From positions 1,240,001 to 1,304,000 of the forward strand of contig NC_085854.1 of NCBI RefSeq assembly GCF_020906515.1: 64,000 bases of DNA, given 5' to 3'. Positions 23,642 to 36,326 of the stretch are shown piece after piece (positions within the stretch are counted from its first letter, which is position 1; each line of letters starts with the position of its first letter). Position numbers and translations under genes: made by a program. This stretch comes from Vanrija pseudolonga (Eukaryota > Basidiomycota > Tremellomycetes > Trichosporonales > Trichosporonaceae). The notes beneath the pieces are model-generated. The model had not been told where the DNA came from, did not search any database, and saw only the letters and a program-made list of their open reading frames with translations.

Positions 23642-23834
23642 TCAGCTCTCGGTCTTGTTGAGGTAGTCGTCACAGACAGCGACACCGACTCGATGGCTCA
23701 ATGGCCCCCCGATGAAAGAATTCACTGTAAAGAAAGAAGTAGCCCGCGGTAGTAGTAAGGTCCACAAGACCTCACCTTTGAGAAAAGAGCTGGTAAGCAG
23801 TGAGGAAACATTGACCAGGGGGTCATGAGGCTCA
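23642..23834 (-). CDS. Unidentified two-exon C-terminal gene fragment
   Basis: Minus-strand exons 23834-23776 and 23724-23642 join over a 51-nt GTGAGG...TTACAG intron. They give DPLVNVSSLLTSSFLK|VNSFIGGPLSHRVG, ending DDYLNKTES-stop at 23642. The frame closes and both splice sites are good, so I think this is the 3' end of a small gene. The 5' end is unresolved: an ATGGGCACTGCG near 23911 lies upstream, but no canonical donor connects it in phase. The family is unknown to me. Confidence 0.4.
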
Positions 23835-26695
23835 CTAGCCGGATACCGTGTGGCGCGATGCAGTGTATTATGGCTGCTTCTGTGCCGTGCGACGAGTCGC
23901 AGTGCCCATGATAGTTGTGCTTGAGGAGTGTCGAGGTAGAGAGAGAGGGGTGAAGAGTGGTTGGGGAGGTCGACCTCGGAAGATGGTCGATTTAATATGT
24001 GCAGTGGTGAGAGTGGCCACCCGGGGGGACAAGGCATATGTATGCTTGGGTGTGTGTGCGCTGTGATCCTCGCCGTCCGCTTGTTGTGTGCGTCGGTCGG
24101 TCGACTCAGCCACCCTACGCCCGCCTGGGCTGTACGCACACCGCATCCGTCAACCCACCCACTCACCAGTCTGCCCCCGCCCCATTTCCCTACTCAGGCA
24201 CAGGGCGCACAGCCAGCCAATAGCGTGCAAATTTGAAGCTTGCGCCGTGATGGCCAGTTGCCGCATCGGGCAACAATGGACAAGGGCAGGGCTTGGGTCC
24301 TCCAGGGGGTTCTGGCACAACCCGGGCGCAGGCGCCGCAGGACCCCTTATTCAACCCCCCTTCCTTGGGCGCTGTGCTTGGCAGACGCAACAACATAACA
24401 ACACCTCTGTTCCGGTGGCCGGTGGTCCAAGCAAGGAAGGACAGGACAGGACGCCGTCGTGACGAGTGTGGCGACCTGTGCGCCGCCTGGCGAACGCGAT
24501 ATCATGTGCTTGTCGTTACGATCTGTGCGCTGCTCCCCCGGTGATGATGGCGCTATTCCCAGCGTGCAGTACGCACAACACAACGTATGCACTGTGCGCC
24601 CGCAGCAGTGCCCGCGTACGCCGACCGACTGCTGGCCAGAAAGACAATACCCGGCCCGGCCATGACGCCGACCGGCCGGTCGGTCGTCGTACCTCGCTCG
24701 GTCGGTCTGTTGTTTTGTTTTGTGGGGAGTGATTAGCTGCACCACCGCAGACAATGCCGTTGCACCGTTGTGTGCTGGGTACAATACACCGGCGATGCTA
24801 TTGATGGCGCGCACAAGGTTTAGCATGCCTCGATGGCTAGCACGGGCCCGGCGGCATCACTGAACCGAGCCGGCCATCACAATGGTGGTCTGGACAGTGG
24901 AAGCGAGTACCGAGTGCCATCACGCAGTGTGGCATTGTGCGCTTCTCGGCGAGATTCGTCTACCCGGTGCCATTGTCCGCACAACGCACAAAGCACATAC
25001 GGCCCACGCCAGATGCACACGTCGGATGCCCGCGGCGCGACGCCCGGTGCGCAGGACCGAAGTGTGATGCACGAGGGGCAACGGCCAGTGCGGGCGGGCG
25101 GGCGGGCGTGCGTGCTCGCGATCTCCGTGTTGTGGCACTTGCGGCGCGCTGGGCGTCCTTTCGCCGGTGATCTGATCTGGGATCTCGCAGGACAATGCGG
25201 CGCAGCATGCGACGGCGATCATTGTCTGGTGCGAGCGTGCTTTGGTGCGGCGTAGACGTAGCGTCGTGACGCTGCCCGCTCGGCCATTGTCATGGCTGTG
25301 GCGGTCGCCCGAGTCGAGGTAGACGGGGGGGGACGCCGTCTGGCCGATCTGTGCCCAGCTCCCCGCCTTCTGCATTCCAGCCAATGCGGCCGGACACTGC
25401 GAAGCGGTCGGGAGATCGTGTGAGGGCACGTCGAATGCACGAAGCCGCCAAACAGTCTCGGTTTTGTAGCTGTGCGGTATGGGGGCGTCCATCATTGATT
25501 GTTTGATTGATGGCCCCCCTCGTACCCAGCACCAGCATGCACCACAGAGCTACCATCACTTCCTCCTGTTCCCATTGTGCATACCGTCGCCAGGCTCCGC
25601 ATGATCGTGTCGGAAAGGAGGACAAAGCCCACGGGTTGCTTCTCCGCCTCATAGTCAGGTCCCCTCTGTACTTGCACTGGCATGTTTGCTGGTCAGAATG
25701 TAACCGATGTGTCCGTCCAGACATCTGGGCCCAGTTGCTGACGCCCCATCCTGCATACGTCTGTAAAAATAGACACACTCACGCCTCTGTCAAGCCAGAA
25801 GCAGACATATACAAACGAAGTGTGCCACGACGCCTCGACCGCCAGTCTTAACACCCGGGCTTGTCACATGTTGTCCTCGCATCATTCTTCACCCAAGAAT
25901 CCTGCTCCAGCGACCACTTCACAACAGATAACATGGCAGTTGAATCCATGCATGTGCTAGCTGGGGAGGAGGATGGTGTAATGGGGATGTACAGCTCGTC
26001 GTCCGCCACGTGCCAAACACACCCCGGGCGCCGACGCGCCCCGCACGCCCGATGCATCGCGCTCCAGGCCCTCGGTCATGCATCAGTACATGCACGTTCT
26101 GCAATACACCGCAATGTCCCCCAATATCATGCATGACGATGTGGTGGGTGCCGCGGTAGAAGAGGAGTGGTGCGTCTGCTCTGCCCATCCAGTGTCAACT
26201 TAGTGAGCTGTTAGTCATTGCAATGACGTCGTCGCGTGGTGTCGTCACGAGCCAGGGGCCAACTTGGGATTGATCGCTGATAGGACGTGCGTGCGTCGTC
26301 GTCGCTCGTCACGACGGCGCGTGGCAGGGGCGGCGGCATTCTCTCCACCCACCCATTCACCCCCTCGCGTTGCGGTACTTGCCGTTTTGCGTCGCGACCC
26401 TGATCGGCAACGGTGCGACTGGACGGCGGCCCCTCAACGGAGTGGATTCGGTGGGACTCCGGCTGGCCTGCAGCATCGACAACTCTTGACTCCACATTCA
26501 AGCAAAGCACATCCTCTCCTCTTGCATACACATAGCAAAGCCCGCGACGCGCACCGACACACCCAGCGACGCGCTGCTGCTAGCATACTCCCCTCGGCCC
26601 GACTCGAGCTCACCTCCAACCCCTCCCCCCCGCTCTTCCCCCCAGCTCCACGTGCCGGAGCTCATTTGGCACAGCACCACCGCACCCCCTCCGCG

Positions 26696-29600
26696 ATGGT
26701 AGTCGCTGCTGGAAAGCCGCGGCCCGACCCGCTCGTCATGCCCCGCGCGCCGGCGCGGCGGCAGAGCACGACGACGCCGCGCACACCCAAGACACCTCAG
26801 GACGAGGCCATCGCCTTCTTCTCGGGTGAGAGCGACGGCGAGGCCGTGATCGTCTGGGAGCTGTGGCTCGACGGCGACGGCGGCCCGCCCGAAGGCAAGA
26901 GTGTGAGTCGATATCGAGCGAGAGGGGGCGCCGCCGCAGTGCTAACATGCCCGGCAGTACGTCCGCCTCCCACCTCCCGTCAAGCCCTACGTCCTCCGCT
27001 TCTCGATCCACGCAGGCACACCGTGTACCCGCAACGCGGTGCTCAAGTCCGACTTCCCCATGGACGGCGGCGTATTCCAGCGCGGCGTGTGGTCGGAGCG
27101 CGAGCTCCCGTCTGATGTCTCGAGGTGGGTAGTGTGCGCGAGTGGTGACGGAGAGACGAGGCTCACGCCGACGCCAGGCCGATCCACGTCGACCTCGCCA
27201 TCTCGGCGCCCGGCGCGTTCGCGTACTTCATCGAACATGACAGCCACGACGGGAGGGTCATTGGCCGCAGAGGCTACTTCAACGTCGACCCCATCATCAC
27301 GCTGCCGAAGCGCACGTCGTTCAAGCTCGCGCCCCCCGCGGACCCCCTGCATGACACTACGTCAGCCGCTATCGAGACGAAGAAGGTCGACCTGCCGCTC
27401 GACTCCCTGTCGATCCTGTCCGTCATCGCAAAGTGGCAGGGAAAGATCAACGAGTGGGACCCGTACCTCGAAGAGGCGAGCCGGAGGGGTTACAACATGA
27501 TCCACTACACGCCGCTGCACACGCGCGGGTCCTCGGGCAGCCCGTACTCGATCGCGGACCAGCTCTCGTTTGACCCCACGCTCCTGACAGATCCCAAGGC
27601 GGAGGAGGGTGGCATCGAGCAGATCGTCCAGACCCTTGAGCGTGCCAAGACCAAGTACGGCCTCGGTGCCATCACCGACGTGGTGCTCAATCACACGGCG
27701 TTCGACACGCCCTGGCTCGAGGACCACCCAGAGGCCGGCTACTCGCCGTACAACACGCCGCACCTCGCCCCCGCTGTCGAGCTCGAGGACGCGATGCTCA
27801 AGCTCACCGACGACCTCGCTGCCAGTGGCCTTGGCGGCGCTATCCGCGGCGAGGAGGACCTCATGAGGATCCGCGACGAGATCCAGAGCGCCATCAGCGG
27901 CGCCCACCTGTGGCAGTACTACGTCTTTGACGTTGCGACGTCCATCGAAGAGGTCGAGGCGGCCCTCAAGACCGGCAAGGTCACAAAGTGGACTGGTGAA
28001 AGCCTCGATGGCAAGTCGATCACCGAGCTCGGCGAGATCGCCCACCTCATGCCAGGCTTTATCGAGAACTACCGTACCTTCTCCAAGCGCTTCGGCACCC
28101 GTGTGCCTGCCGACAAGGCTGCTGGTTTCGCCCACGCTGCGTTCCCCAGTCTAAGCGGCGCGGCACTCGCCCGCCAGTGGGGCAAGCTCCTCGATGTCGC
28201 CAACGTCAACCTCTACAAGGAGTGTAACGAGGACCTGGCTGCTGCGCGCGACAACATCATTGGCCGTCTGCGCTACACCCGCCTCGAGAAGAGCGGTCCC
28301 CGGCTCGGCGCCATCAACAAGAAGTGAGTGAGCGTCTGTTTGCAGTGGCTGATGGTTCAGGAACCCCATCGTCGAGCAGTACTTCACCCGTATCCCCAAG
28401 ACGGCCAAGACGAAGAAGTTCCCCGACGCGGCCCTCGCCGTTGCGAACAACGGCTGGATGTGGGCCGCTGACCCGCTCAAGAACTTTGCAGAATACCCCT
28501 CCAAGGCGTACCTCCGCCGCGAGGTGATCGTCTGGGGTGACTGTGTCAAGCTCCGCTATGGTCGTGGCCCGTCTGACAACCCATGGCTCTGGGCCCACAT
28601 GACCGAGTACGCCGAGATGCTCGCCAGCGTGTTTGACGGCTTCCGTCTCGACAACTGCCACTCGACGCCGCTCCACGTCGGCGTGCACATCATTGATGCC
28701 GGTCGCCGCATCAACCCCAACCTCTATGTCATGGCCGAGCTGTTCACTGGCAGCGAGGAGACTGACCTCAAGTTTGTCCGCGAGCTTGGCCTCAACAGTC
28801 TTGTCCGCGAGGCGTACAACGGCAACGATACCAAGGAGTTTGCCCGCCTTCTCTACCGCTTTGGCGTCGGCAAGCCCGTTGGCTCTATGGACGGCGCAGT
28901 TCTGTCAAAGAAGGGAGAGCTGCCCCCGCTCTACCATGGCGGTGCTCATCGCCCGTGTATCGTTTACCCTCTGCCCGGCTCGGCGCCGCACGCCGTCTTC
29001 TACGACGTGACTCACGACAACGAATCGCCTGCCCACAAGCGCACTGCCGAGGACGCCCTGTCCACCGGTGCCCTTGTGACCTTTACCAAGGCCGCCATCG
29101 GCTCAAACAAGGGCTTTGACGACCTGTACCCCGAGCTGCTCAACCTCGTCACCGACACGCGCATGTACAACGTCGGCGATGACGCTAAGGGCGGTATTGG
29201 CCGCGTCAAGCGTATCCTCAACAACCTGCACGCCCAGATGATGTACGAGGGCTACGACGAGGGCCACGTCCACGAGGAGGGAGAGTACATTATGGTCCAC
29301 CGTGTCCACCCGCGCACCCACAAGGGATACATGATTGTCGCCCACACTGCCTTCCCCGGCAACTTTGGCCGTGGCTGGGTCAACCCCTTCAAGCTCTCGC
29401 GCACCAAGGTCGAGTTCCTGTTCGGCGCCACCCTTCACACTAATATTGGCGTGTGGAAGGACGACGACAAGGTTCACTACGGTATTCCGTCAACGCTTGA
29501 AGAGATTCCTGCCGAGTCGGTCAAGATCGTCCAAGGCAGAGATGACCACGGCGACTACACCGAGTTCACCGTGCCGGACAACTTTGACCCGGGTAGCATC

Positions 29601-31677
29601 CTGGTCTTCTCGACCGTCATGGACGTGAGTAAATATTGTTGCAAACAAGGAACTGACGCCTAGGAAATGTCGAGCACGCTGGAGGCGTACTGCCGATCGG
29701 GAACGAGCCAGGCGTTCGGCGATCTCAACCTCGTCGAGCTCAACGTTGTCCTCCACCGTGCCGACGGCGAGGAGCGTGACGCCACTGGTGGCGATGGTGT
29801 GTACAGCATCCCCAACTTTGGCTCCTTGGTCTACTGTGGTCTGGAGGGCTGGATGGCGCCTTTGAGAAACATTGTCGAGCACAACGACCTTGGCCACCCA
29901 CTCTGCGAACATCTCCGACAAGGAACGTGGGCTCTCGACTATGTGCATGACCGCCTGCACCGACAGACGGACGTGTTCCCCAACCTGGATACGCCTGCCA
30001 AGTGGTTCAAGGACCGCTTCGACGTGATCAAGGCAACGGTGCCAGACTTTATGCGCCCCAAGTACTTCTCTCTGGTCATCTTTGAGGCGTACAAGGCGTC
30101 GCGCCAGGCAGTGTTCGAGCAGCAGTCCGAGTTCGTCTCTTCCGGCACGACATTTATCCATGATCTGGCACTCTGCTCGGTGCAGATGTACGGCCAGGTC
30201 AAGTCGGCGAGCATCATCCCCAGCAAGCCTGTGCCTAGTCTTGCTGCTGGACTGCCGCACTTCACCGCTGGTTGGGGCAGGTGTTGGGGTCGCGATGTCG
30301 TGAGTAACTCTTAAACCGACTGCCTGCTGACCCAAGTTCATCTCTCTCCGCGGTCTCTTCCTGACCACTGGTAACTACGATGCCGCGCGTGACCACATCC
30401 ATGCGTTCGGTGCGACCCTCAAGCACGGCCTGATCCCCAACCTCCTCGACTCGGGCCGTAACCCTCGCTACAACTCGCGTGACTCGCCTTGGTGGTTTGT
30501 TCAGAACATTCAGGACTACACCAAGCATGCTCCTGACGGCCTGTCGCTCCTCCACGACCCTGTCAAGCGTCGCTTCCTCAAAGACGACACCTGGGTTGCA
30601 TGGGACGACCCGCGTGCCTACTCGTGGAGCAGCACCGTCGCTGAGCTCGTTCAGGAGATTGTGCAGCGTCACGCCGAGGGTATCGAGTTTAGGGAGTGGA
30701 ACGCTGGTCCCAACATTGACGGTGACATGAGGGACGAGGGCTTCAACCAGAAGATCTGGACCGACTGGGAGACGGGATTCATCCACGGCGGCAACCGCTT
30801 CAACTGTGGCACCTGGATGGACAAGATGGGCTCGTCGGCCAAGGCTGGCAACAAGGGCCTGCCCGCCACTCCCCGTGACGGCGCTCCTATCGAGATCACT
30901 GGTCTGGTCAAGTCGACCCTCACCTGGCTCGCCCACCTGAGCGAGAAGGGCCAGTTCCCCTTCGAGGGCGTCCACGCGACGATTCGTGGCCAGAAGGCCT
31001 TTATCACCTACAAGCAGTGGGCCGACTTGATCCAGTTGTCGTTTGAGAAGCACTACTTTGTCCCCTCGGACCCTGCCGAGGACGACAAGTTTGTCATCAA
31101 CAAGGGCCTCGTCAACCGGCGCGGCATGTACAAGGACGTGTACGGCACGCCCAAGGACCGCGAGTGGTCCGACTACCAGCTCCGCTGCAACTTTACGCTG
31201 CCGATGGTGGTCGCTCCCGAGCTGTTCACGCCGTCACGTGCCATCGAGGCGCTCCGTCTCGCCGACAAGGCCATCCGTTCGCCGCTTGGTATGAAGACGC
31301 TGGACCCCTCCGACTCGCAGTACCGCCCTGACTACGACAACCGCAACGACAGCACTGACATCAGCGTTGCCAACGGCTGGAACTACCACCAGGGCCCCGA
31401 GTGGGGCTTCCCCCTCGGATGGTTCCTCACCGCCTGGCTTCGCTTCGACCGCCTCGCCGGCGAGGGCACCAACGACCCCAGCGCCACGCTGCACTACATC
31501 TCAGCGGTCCTCGTCAAGCTCCGCCAGCACATTGAGAGTGACCCTTGGCGCGGCCTGCCAGAGCTCACAAACCACGACGCGTCGTACTGCCGTGACTCGT
31601 GCACTACGCAGGCGTGGTCGGCCAGCACCATCCTCGACGTGCTCGAGGAGATGCACAAGCTTCACAGGGAAGTCTAG
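26696..31677 (+). CDS. GDB1: Glycogen debranching enzyme
   Basis: Six exons, about 1,580 residues, starting MVVAAGKPRP. The two activities of the family are visible. The GH13-like 4-alpha-glucanotransferase half has LNHTAFDTPWLEDHPEAGYSPYN, the nucleophile region DGFRLDNCHSTPLHV and the acid/base region VMAELFTGSEE. The GH133 amylo-1,6-glucosidase half has GRCWGRD, FLTTGNYDAARDHI and DSPWWFVQNIQDY. Introns lie near 26905-26957, 27126-27178, 28327-28361, 29623-29663 and 30300-30334, each in phase. Role: removes glycogen branch stubs during mobilisation, in the cytosol. Length is close to yeast Gdb1. The plus strand has a long gene-poor upstream region. Confidence 0.96.
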
Positions 31678-32138
31678 GTTGCTCACAAAGTAGAATAGAT
31701 TCTTAAATGCTCATTGTCATGCATAGTTTAGGCAGGAAGGGGCGTGGGGCAACATGCTATGTCTCCAGCCTCCTGGACTGATCTGCTGCGCTGTGTGCAA
31801 CTTGGGCTCCCGCCGCCCACATCCCCGCACCCCCGCATACACAAAAGGAGACCGACCCTACTCCCCGAACCCGTCGCCTGACCCCTCAGGACCGGATTCT
31901 GTGCGACTCGAACCGCGCACTTGTGGCCAGAGACCACAAGCTTGAACCGACCCGCCAGGCGGGTGGTGTTCCGAGTCGCGTTCGCTTACTTATGGCGCGT
32001 AGTCCACCCACCGTTGGGTCAATGGACTCGACACGCGCCGTCACGCCTCAGCACTGCTTCCACACCCGCACCACTCGCAGCATGCCTGCATGTAATGATG
32101 GTCTAGCTCGATATCATCTCATCTCACATCATCCTAAT
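31678..32138. other. Convergent intergenic region GDB1-PheRS alpha
   Basis: Holds the 3' ends of two convergent genes. A tRNA-like TTCGAGT motif on the minus strand near 31908 was examined and not accepted as a tRNA, because its stems do not pair. Confidence 0.5.
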
Positions 32139-34048
32139 CTAGTCGTCCTGCTTCTCGAGACGGACAGCCGGGCGCGTCTTGACGGCGCCGAGGTCGGTCT
32201 TGTGGCCGACAAGCGTGCGGATGTCCTGGATCTTGTACTTGATCATGGTTGGGCGCTCGAGCGAGAAGCCCCAGCCGAGGACGCGGACGCCCTTGGGGAG
32301 GCCCATGGGCTCGAGCATCTCGGGTCGGAAGACGCCGGACTGGGGGTGAGGTTAGCTCAATTGCAGCGTCTGCCTAGCTACTGCCACTCACGTTACCAAT
32401 CTCGATCCACTTGCCCAGGCCCTCGTGCCATGAGAAGATCTCCATCGAGGGCTCGGTGTACGGGTTGTACGCGGGCTTGAAGCGGAGCGTCTTGTTGCCC
32501 ATGCGGCCGAAGAACTCCTGCATGAAGCCGATGAGGTGGCCGAGCGTAATGTCGTAGTCGGCGACGACACCCTCGACCTGGTGGAACTCGGCAAGGTGGG
32601 TCGCGTCGGTCGCCTCGTTACGGAACACGCGGTCGATCGAGAAGAGCTTGGCAGGCTTGAAGCCGCCGGGCTGGTTGGCGAGCTCGTAGAGCATGGCCGT
32701 GGACACGGCGGTGGTGTGGGTACGGAGAAGGAGCTTTTCGCTCTCCTCGCGCGAGAACGGTGCGCGGTAGCCGATCGAACCGTAGCCTCCGACCTCGTGC
32801 GTCTTGCGGACACGCTCGTAGTAGTCGGCAGGGGGCTGGAGAGCCTTTGCGGGGCCTGGGGGTAGCCCGTCAGCTACAAAACCTCCGCAACTATCGGCTC
32901 CAACTCACTTTTCAAGTAGAAAGTGTCCTGCAGCTCACGAGCAGGGTGCTGCTGGGGAACGAACATGGCGTCGAAGTTCCAGAAGGCCGTCTCGACGAAG
33001 CGGTTGGCAGGCATCTCGGTGAAGCCCATGTCGAAGAAGATCTGGCGGAACTCCTCGCGAACCTTGAGAAGGGGGTGGAGGGCACCGCCGTCGGTAGGCT
33101 CGCCCTTGGCGGCAAAGTTGTACTGCTTGAACGAGGCGTCCTTCCATGCTCCACTGAGAGGTGTCAATGATATGAAACGTGTGGCTGACTCACGAGGTCA
33201 GCATCTCGACAGTCAGGTCCGTCTCGAGCGTCTTGACCTCGAGCGCGAACTGAGAGCCCTTCTTGGCCGAGTAGTGGATCTGCTTGCTGGGCGGGGTTAG
33301 CACAGCCATGCCATACACCAGGAGCAACCCACCGAGTCTGCACAAGCTTGCGCTTCTGGAGCTCCTTGAGCACGGCGTCACCGGCGGTGCCAGTGCTCCT
33401 GATCGACCTGAGCTGCTCGGCCGTCTCGTCGACTGGTGCCTCGACCTTTGCGCCGTCAGCCTTGGACCTCAGCGCACCCGAATACCCACAGCCTGAACAA
33501 AACCACCAGTGGCATCCTTGGCGATCCACTTGCTCTTGAAAGCGCGTCCCTGTCCGACCTTGACAGTCTCGGCACCCACCTTGTCCTAGAAAGTGTGTCA
33601 GTGCCAGGCGGCCAAAGCGTCGGTCGACTCGTCCGCCTCACCGTGAGGTCCTTGACGCTGAGGCCAGGCTGTCCCGCCGCTGGCAATGCCGACCAGACAC
33701 GGTACTCGTGCGAACCCGTCTCGGCAATCTGGTTGCCCTCCTCGGTCAATGCCCAGAGGTTGTTGGTGATCTGGGTGTACTCGGCCATCTGGTAGGGTTA
33801 GCGGGGCCTTGTTTGGCGATGGGGATGATAGCGGAGGCGCAGAACATGGCTGCGGCAATGTCGCCCGTCTCCCGACGCACCTCCTTGCTCAAGAGCGAGT
33901 CCAGAGCGGCTTTGACGACGGCCTGGCCCTGGGGGCTGGCGAGCGAGGTCGCTCCGACGCTCAGCTGGCGCGAGTCATTGATGGTTCCGGAGGCGTCGAG
34001 GGCGTTGAGGATGGCGGTCTGAACCTCCTCAACTGTTGGGAGAGACAT
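32139..34048 (-). CDS. FRS2: Cytosolic phenylalanyl-tRNA synthetase alpha chain
   Basis: Minus-strand gene of seven or so exons, starting [17 protein letters not shown]. The N-terminal winged-helix part ([29 protein letters not shown]) binds tRNA. The class II catalytic domain contains [22 protein letters not shown], the motif 2 region [25 protein letters not shown] and motif 3 [14 protein letters not shown]. It ends RLEKQDD-stop. This is the eukaryotic cytosolic alpha subunit, which with the beta subunit forms the heterotetramer charging tRNA-Phe. Nothing unusual is seen apart from the dense introns. Confidence 0.95.
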
Positions 34049-34512
34049 TTTGTGTCGGTATGAGAGTCGCTGAGTTGAAGAGTCCGACTTGAGCTCATCG
34101 ACGAGCACCCATCGACGGACCACATTGAAAGTCAGGACGAGTCGAAGTCGCCAGGCACGAACAGTTGATGATGTGGCAGGCCTAATTTTCAACCACGTGG
34201 AATCGCGCCTAAAAATGAATACTACGGTGCGAGTCAGAAAATGGACACGGATCCGTCCATGTTTAGAGTCGACATCACGACTCGGATTGTGCATGCATGT
34301 GTGTTCTTGGAGTTGTGTAGAATGGAAGGCGTCCAGTGTGGCACACTTGTCCAAGGTTCTCAACCATGAGCGTTCTGTAAAGGCAATCCCAGAAGTACTT
34401 CTGCACCACGGTTTGTTTGGTTCCAGATTCGCGGCAGCAAATTGTCGAGGATGACGGTGGTCCTAAACACGAAGATCACAATCGCACTCTGGTTCTTCCC
34501 ATCACCCAAGCC
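34049..34512. promoter_or_regulatory. Divergent promoter of FRS2 and HIRIP3-like gene
   Basis: A 464-bp gap between outward-facing starts. No specific element is recognised. Confidence 0.45.
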
Positions 34513-35809
34513 ATGAGCGCAGCAATACTCGCCAAGATCCCCAAGCACGCGCGCCTCGTGGTCCGGCGCGCAAACGAGGACGGGTCGCTGGACCGTGGGG
34601 AGCTGACCATGTCGGCTGCGCGGCTGGCGGTGTGCAAGAGCCTGGGGCTGGCCCCTGGCGCTTTGGACGGTGCAGACGCCAAGAGTGCCGTCAAGAGCGC
34701 GATCAGGGAAGCTATCGTGCGTGCTTGGGTGTGAAGGCGCTGACATTCAGGAGAGTCTAGAGGACGGCAACGACGATGAGGAAGAAGGTTCTGTGGCCGA
34801 GGGGTCCAAGTCGAGCGAGGAAGACGAGCCGCCTGCACGCAAACCGACCAAGGCTGCGACGACTAAGCCGCGAGCACCAAAAGGCCGCAAGAGCGCGGCT
34901 ACTGTGTCTGATAACGAGTCTGAAGAAGAAAAGCCTAAGGCTGCGAGCCGGAAGAAGATAACGAGGCGCGAGGAGACTCCCGAGGTGGTGAGTTTGCCAA
35001 GGCCCGCTGAAGGCGACTGTGCTAACTCACGCGGCAGGAGGTCATCGAGGTCCCCGGAAGCCCTGCATCTTCAGTCATGTCGAGTGTGTACGATGAGCCA
35101 CAGAAGAAAGGCAAGGCCAAGACGAAACCGCGCTCCGCGTCCGTGTCGTCGGCCATGTCCAGCGTGTACGACGAGCCGCAGACGAAGCGCAAGGCCAAGG
35201 AACCCAAGGCCACGGCCGGCAAGGCGAAGAAGGCGAAGAAGGATCCCAATGAGGGGGTAAGCTGAAGTATATGTGTTTACGTAGCTGACCACCAGCTGTC
35301 AGCGGACGAGGTGCGCGTGAACAACTTGAAACGGATGGTGCTGGCGTGCGGAGTGCGGAAGATGTGGTGGGTGCAGCTTGGAGGGAAGTCGAGACGCCAG
35401 CTAACTCATTGACAGGACAAAAGAACTGGCAAATTGCTCCTCCGTAAGCTAGGCCCACCTGCCCACGCTCACCACGCAGCCCCGCGAAGAGGCGAAGCAC
35501 ATCGTCTCCCTGCTAGAGTCTCTAGGCATGGAGGGCAAGCCGACGCTGGCCAAGGCCAAGGCTCTCAAGGAGCAGAGAGAGCTTGCGTCCGAACTGAGTG
35601 AGTTGCCAATCTGGCGTGCTGCTAACTCCACAGACGACGTCAAGCAGTTTGAAGCGTCGCGTGGGCTGTCAGCACGGGGGAGTGGCGGACGTTCCCGGCG
35701 CTCTGCGGTCGCGGCAGGCTCATCGTCTGAAGGCGAGAACGGCACAAAGGACAGCTCCGCCATGGCTGCCGTCATGGACTTCCTCGGGGGCGATAGTGAC
35801 AGCGACTAG
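34513..35809 (+). CDS. HIRIP3-like histone chaperone
   Basis: Seven or so exons. The N-terminus (ILAKIPKHARLVVRRANEDGSL, AARLAVCKSLGL) looks like the DEK-C-like helical domain of HIRIP3. A long acidic and Lys-rich middle (EDGNDDEEEGS, KKAKKDPNEG) follows. The C-terminal conserved block is NNLKRMVLACGVRKMW, TKELANC, EEAKHIVSLLESLGM and LAKAKALKEQRELASEL, close to the HIRIP3/CHZ region that binds H2A-H2B. The segment SSVYDEPQ plus a Lys-rich tail occurs twice, about 28 residues apart. A 28-nt exon near 35415-35442 encodes TKELANCSS and joins in phase on both sides. Predicted to be nuclear. Confidence 0.78.
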
Positions 35810-36326
35810 GCCGCTATTGTCGCCTTGTGTAACATGTAACAGATGCCACTAAGTGTCTGGTGCACTCGAAACAGAGAGTTTGAAGGTGCCCTGAGTGACT
35901 CCCTAAGGTTTTGGGGAGGCGGAGTATTCAATGATCGCCAAGGGAGCAAGGTGTAAGGTGTGCGAGAGGCGGGCGTGGGACAAGTTGTGTGGTGTGGGTT
36001 GTTATGAGCACAACTCTTACAAGACACGACTCGTCATGGTGCGTTCAGCACGTTCTATGCACTCCTGTTGTTGTCGACGTTGAGATCTGCAATCCGTTCA
36101 ATCCGTTCAGAGTGAATAGTCAGGGTATTTTGTAATCGTCGCGTCGTCGTGCCAGCTGGCTGGATTTTGTAGTTTCATTCAATAGAAGCCACGTTTGGGG
36201 ACCCTGAAGGTCGAGAGCGCGAACCCGCCAACCTTGAGGCTCCCGACATACGAGAGAGGAGCGGCGGCAGTGAACAACAGCGCGGCTCTCTCGACACTGT
36301 ACTCTCCACCACTAGCCGACCACACG
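35810..36326. other. Intergenic region before the GT61 gene
   Basis: About 500 bp with no gene seen. The ATG at 36195 is in frame with the downstream glycosyltransferase and could lengthen its N-terminus. Confidence 0.45.

Larger units (their letters stand above)
21613..26695. other. Five-kilobase gene-poor region
   Basis: No complete gene can be assembled between the Yrb2-like gene and GDB1. Inside are two minisatellites (about 22195-22258 and 22679-22772), a 20-bp-stem hairpin at 22969-23013, a GT microsatellite near 23367-23390, and two sets of coding-like exons on the minus strand (23165-23364; 23642-23834). From 24200 to 26690 I see no coding or RNA feature. A 16-bp palindrome lies at 24668-24683. 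Confidence 0.55.

Noticed and set aside
31880-31990. tRNA-like sequence on the minus strand with a TTCGAGT loop and a hairpin before it
   Set aside because: The five positions on each side of the loop do not pair as a T stem, the presumed anticodon loop lacks T33, and no acceptor stem can be found.
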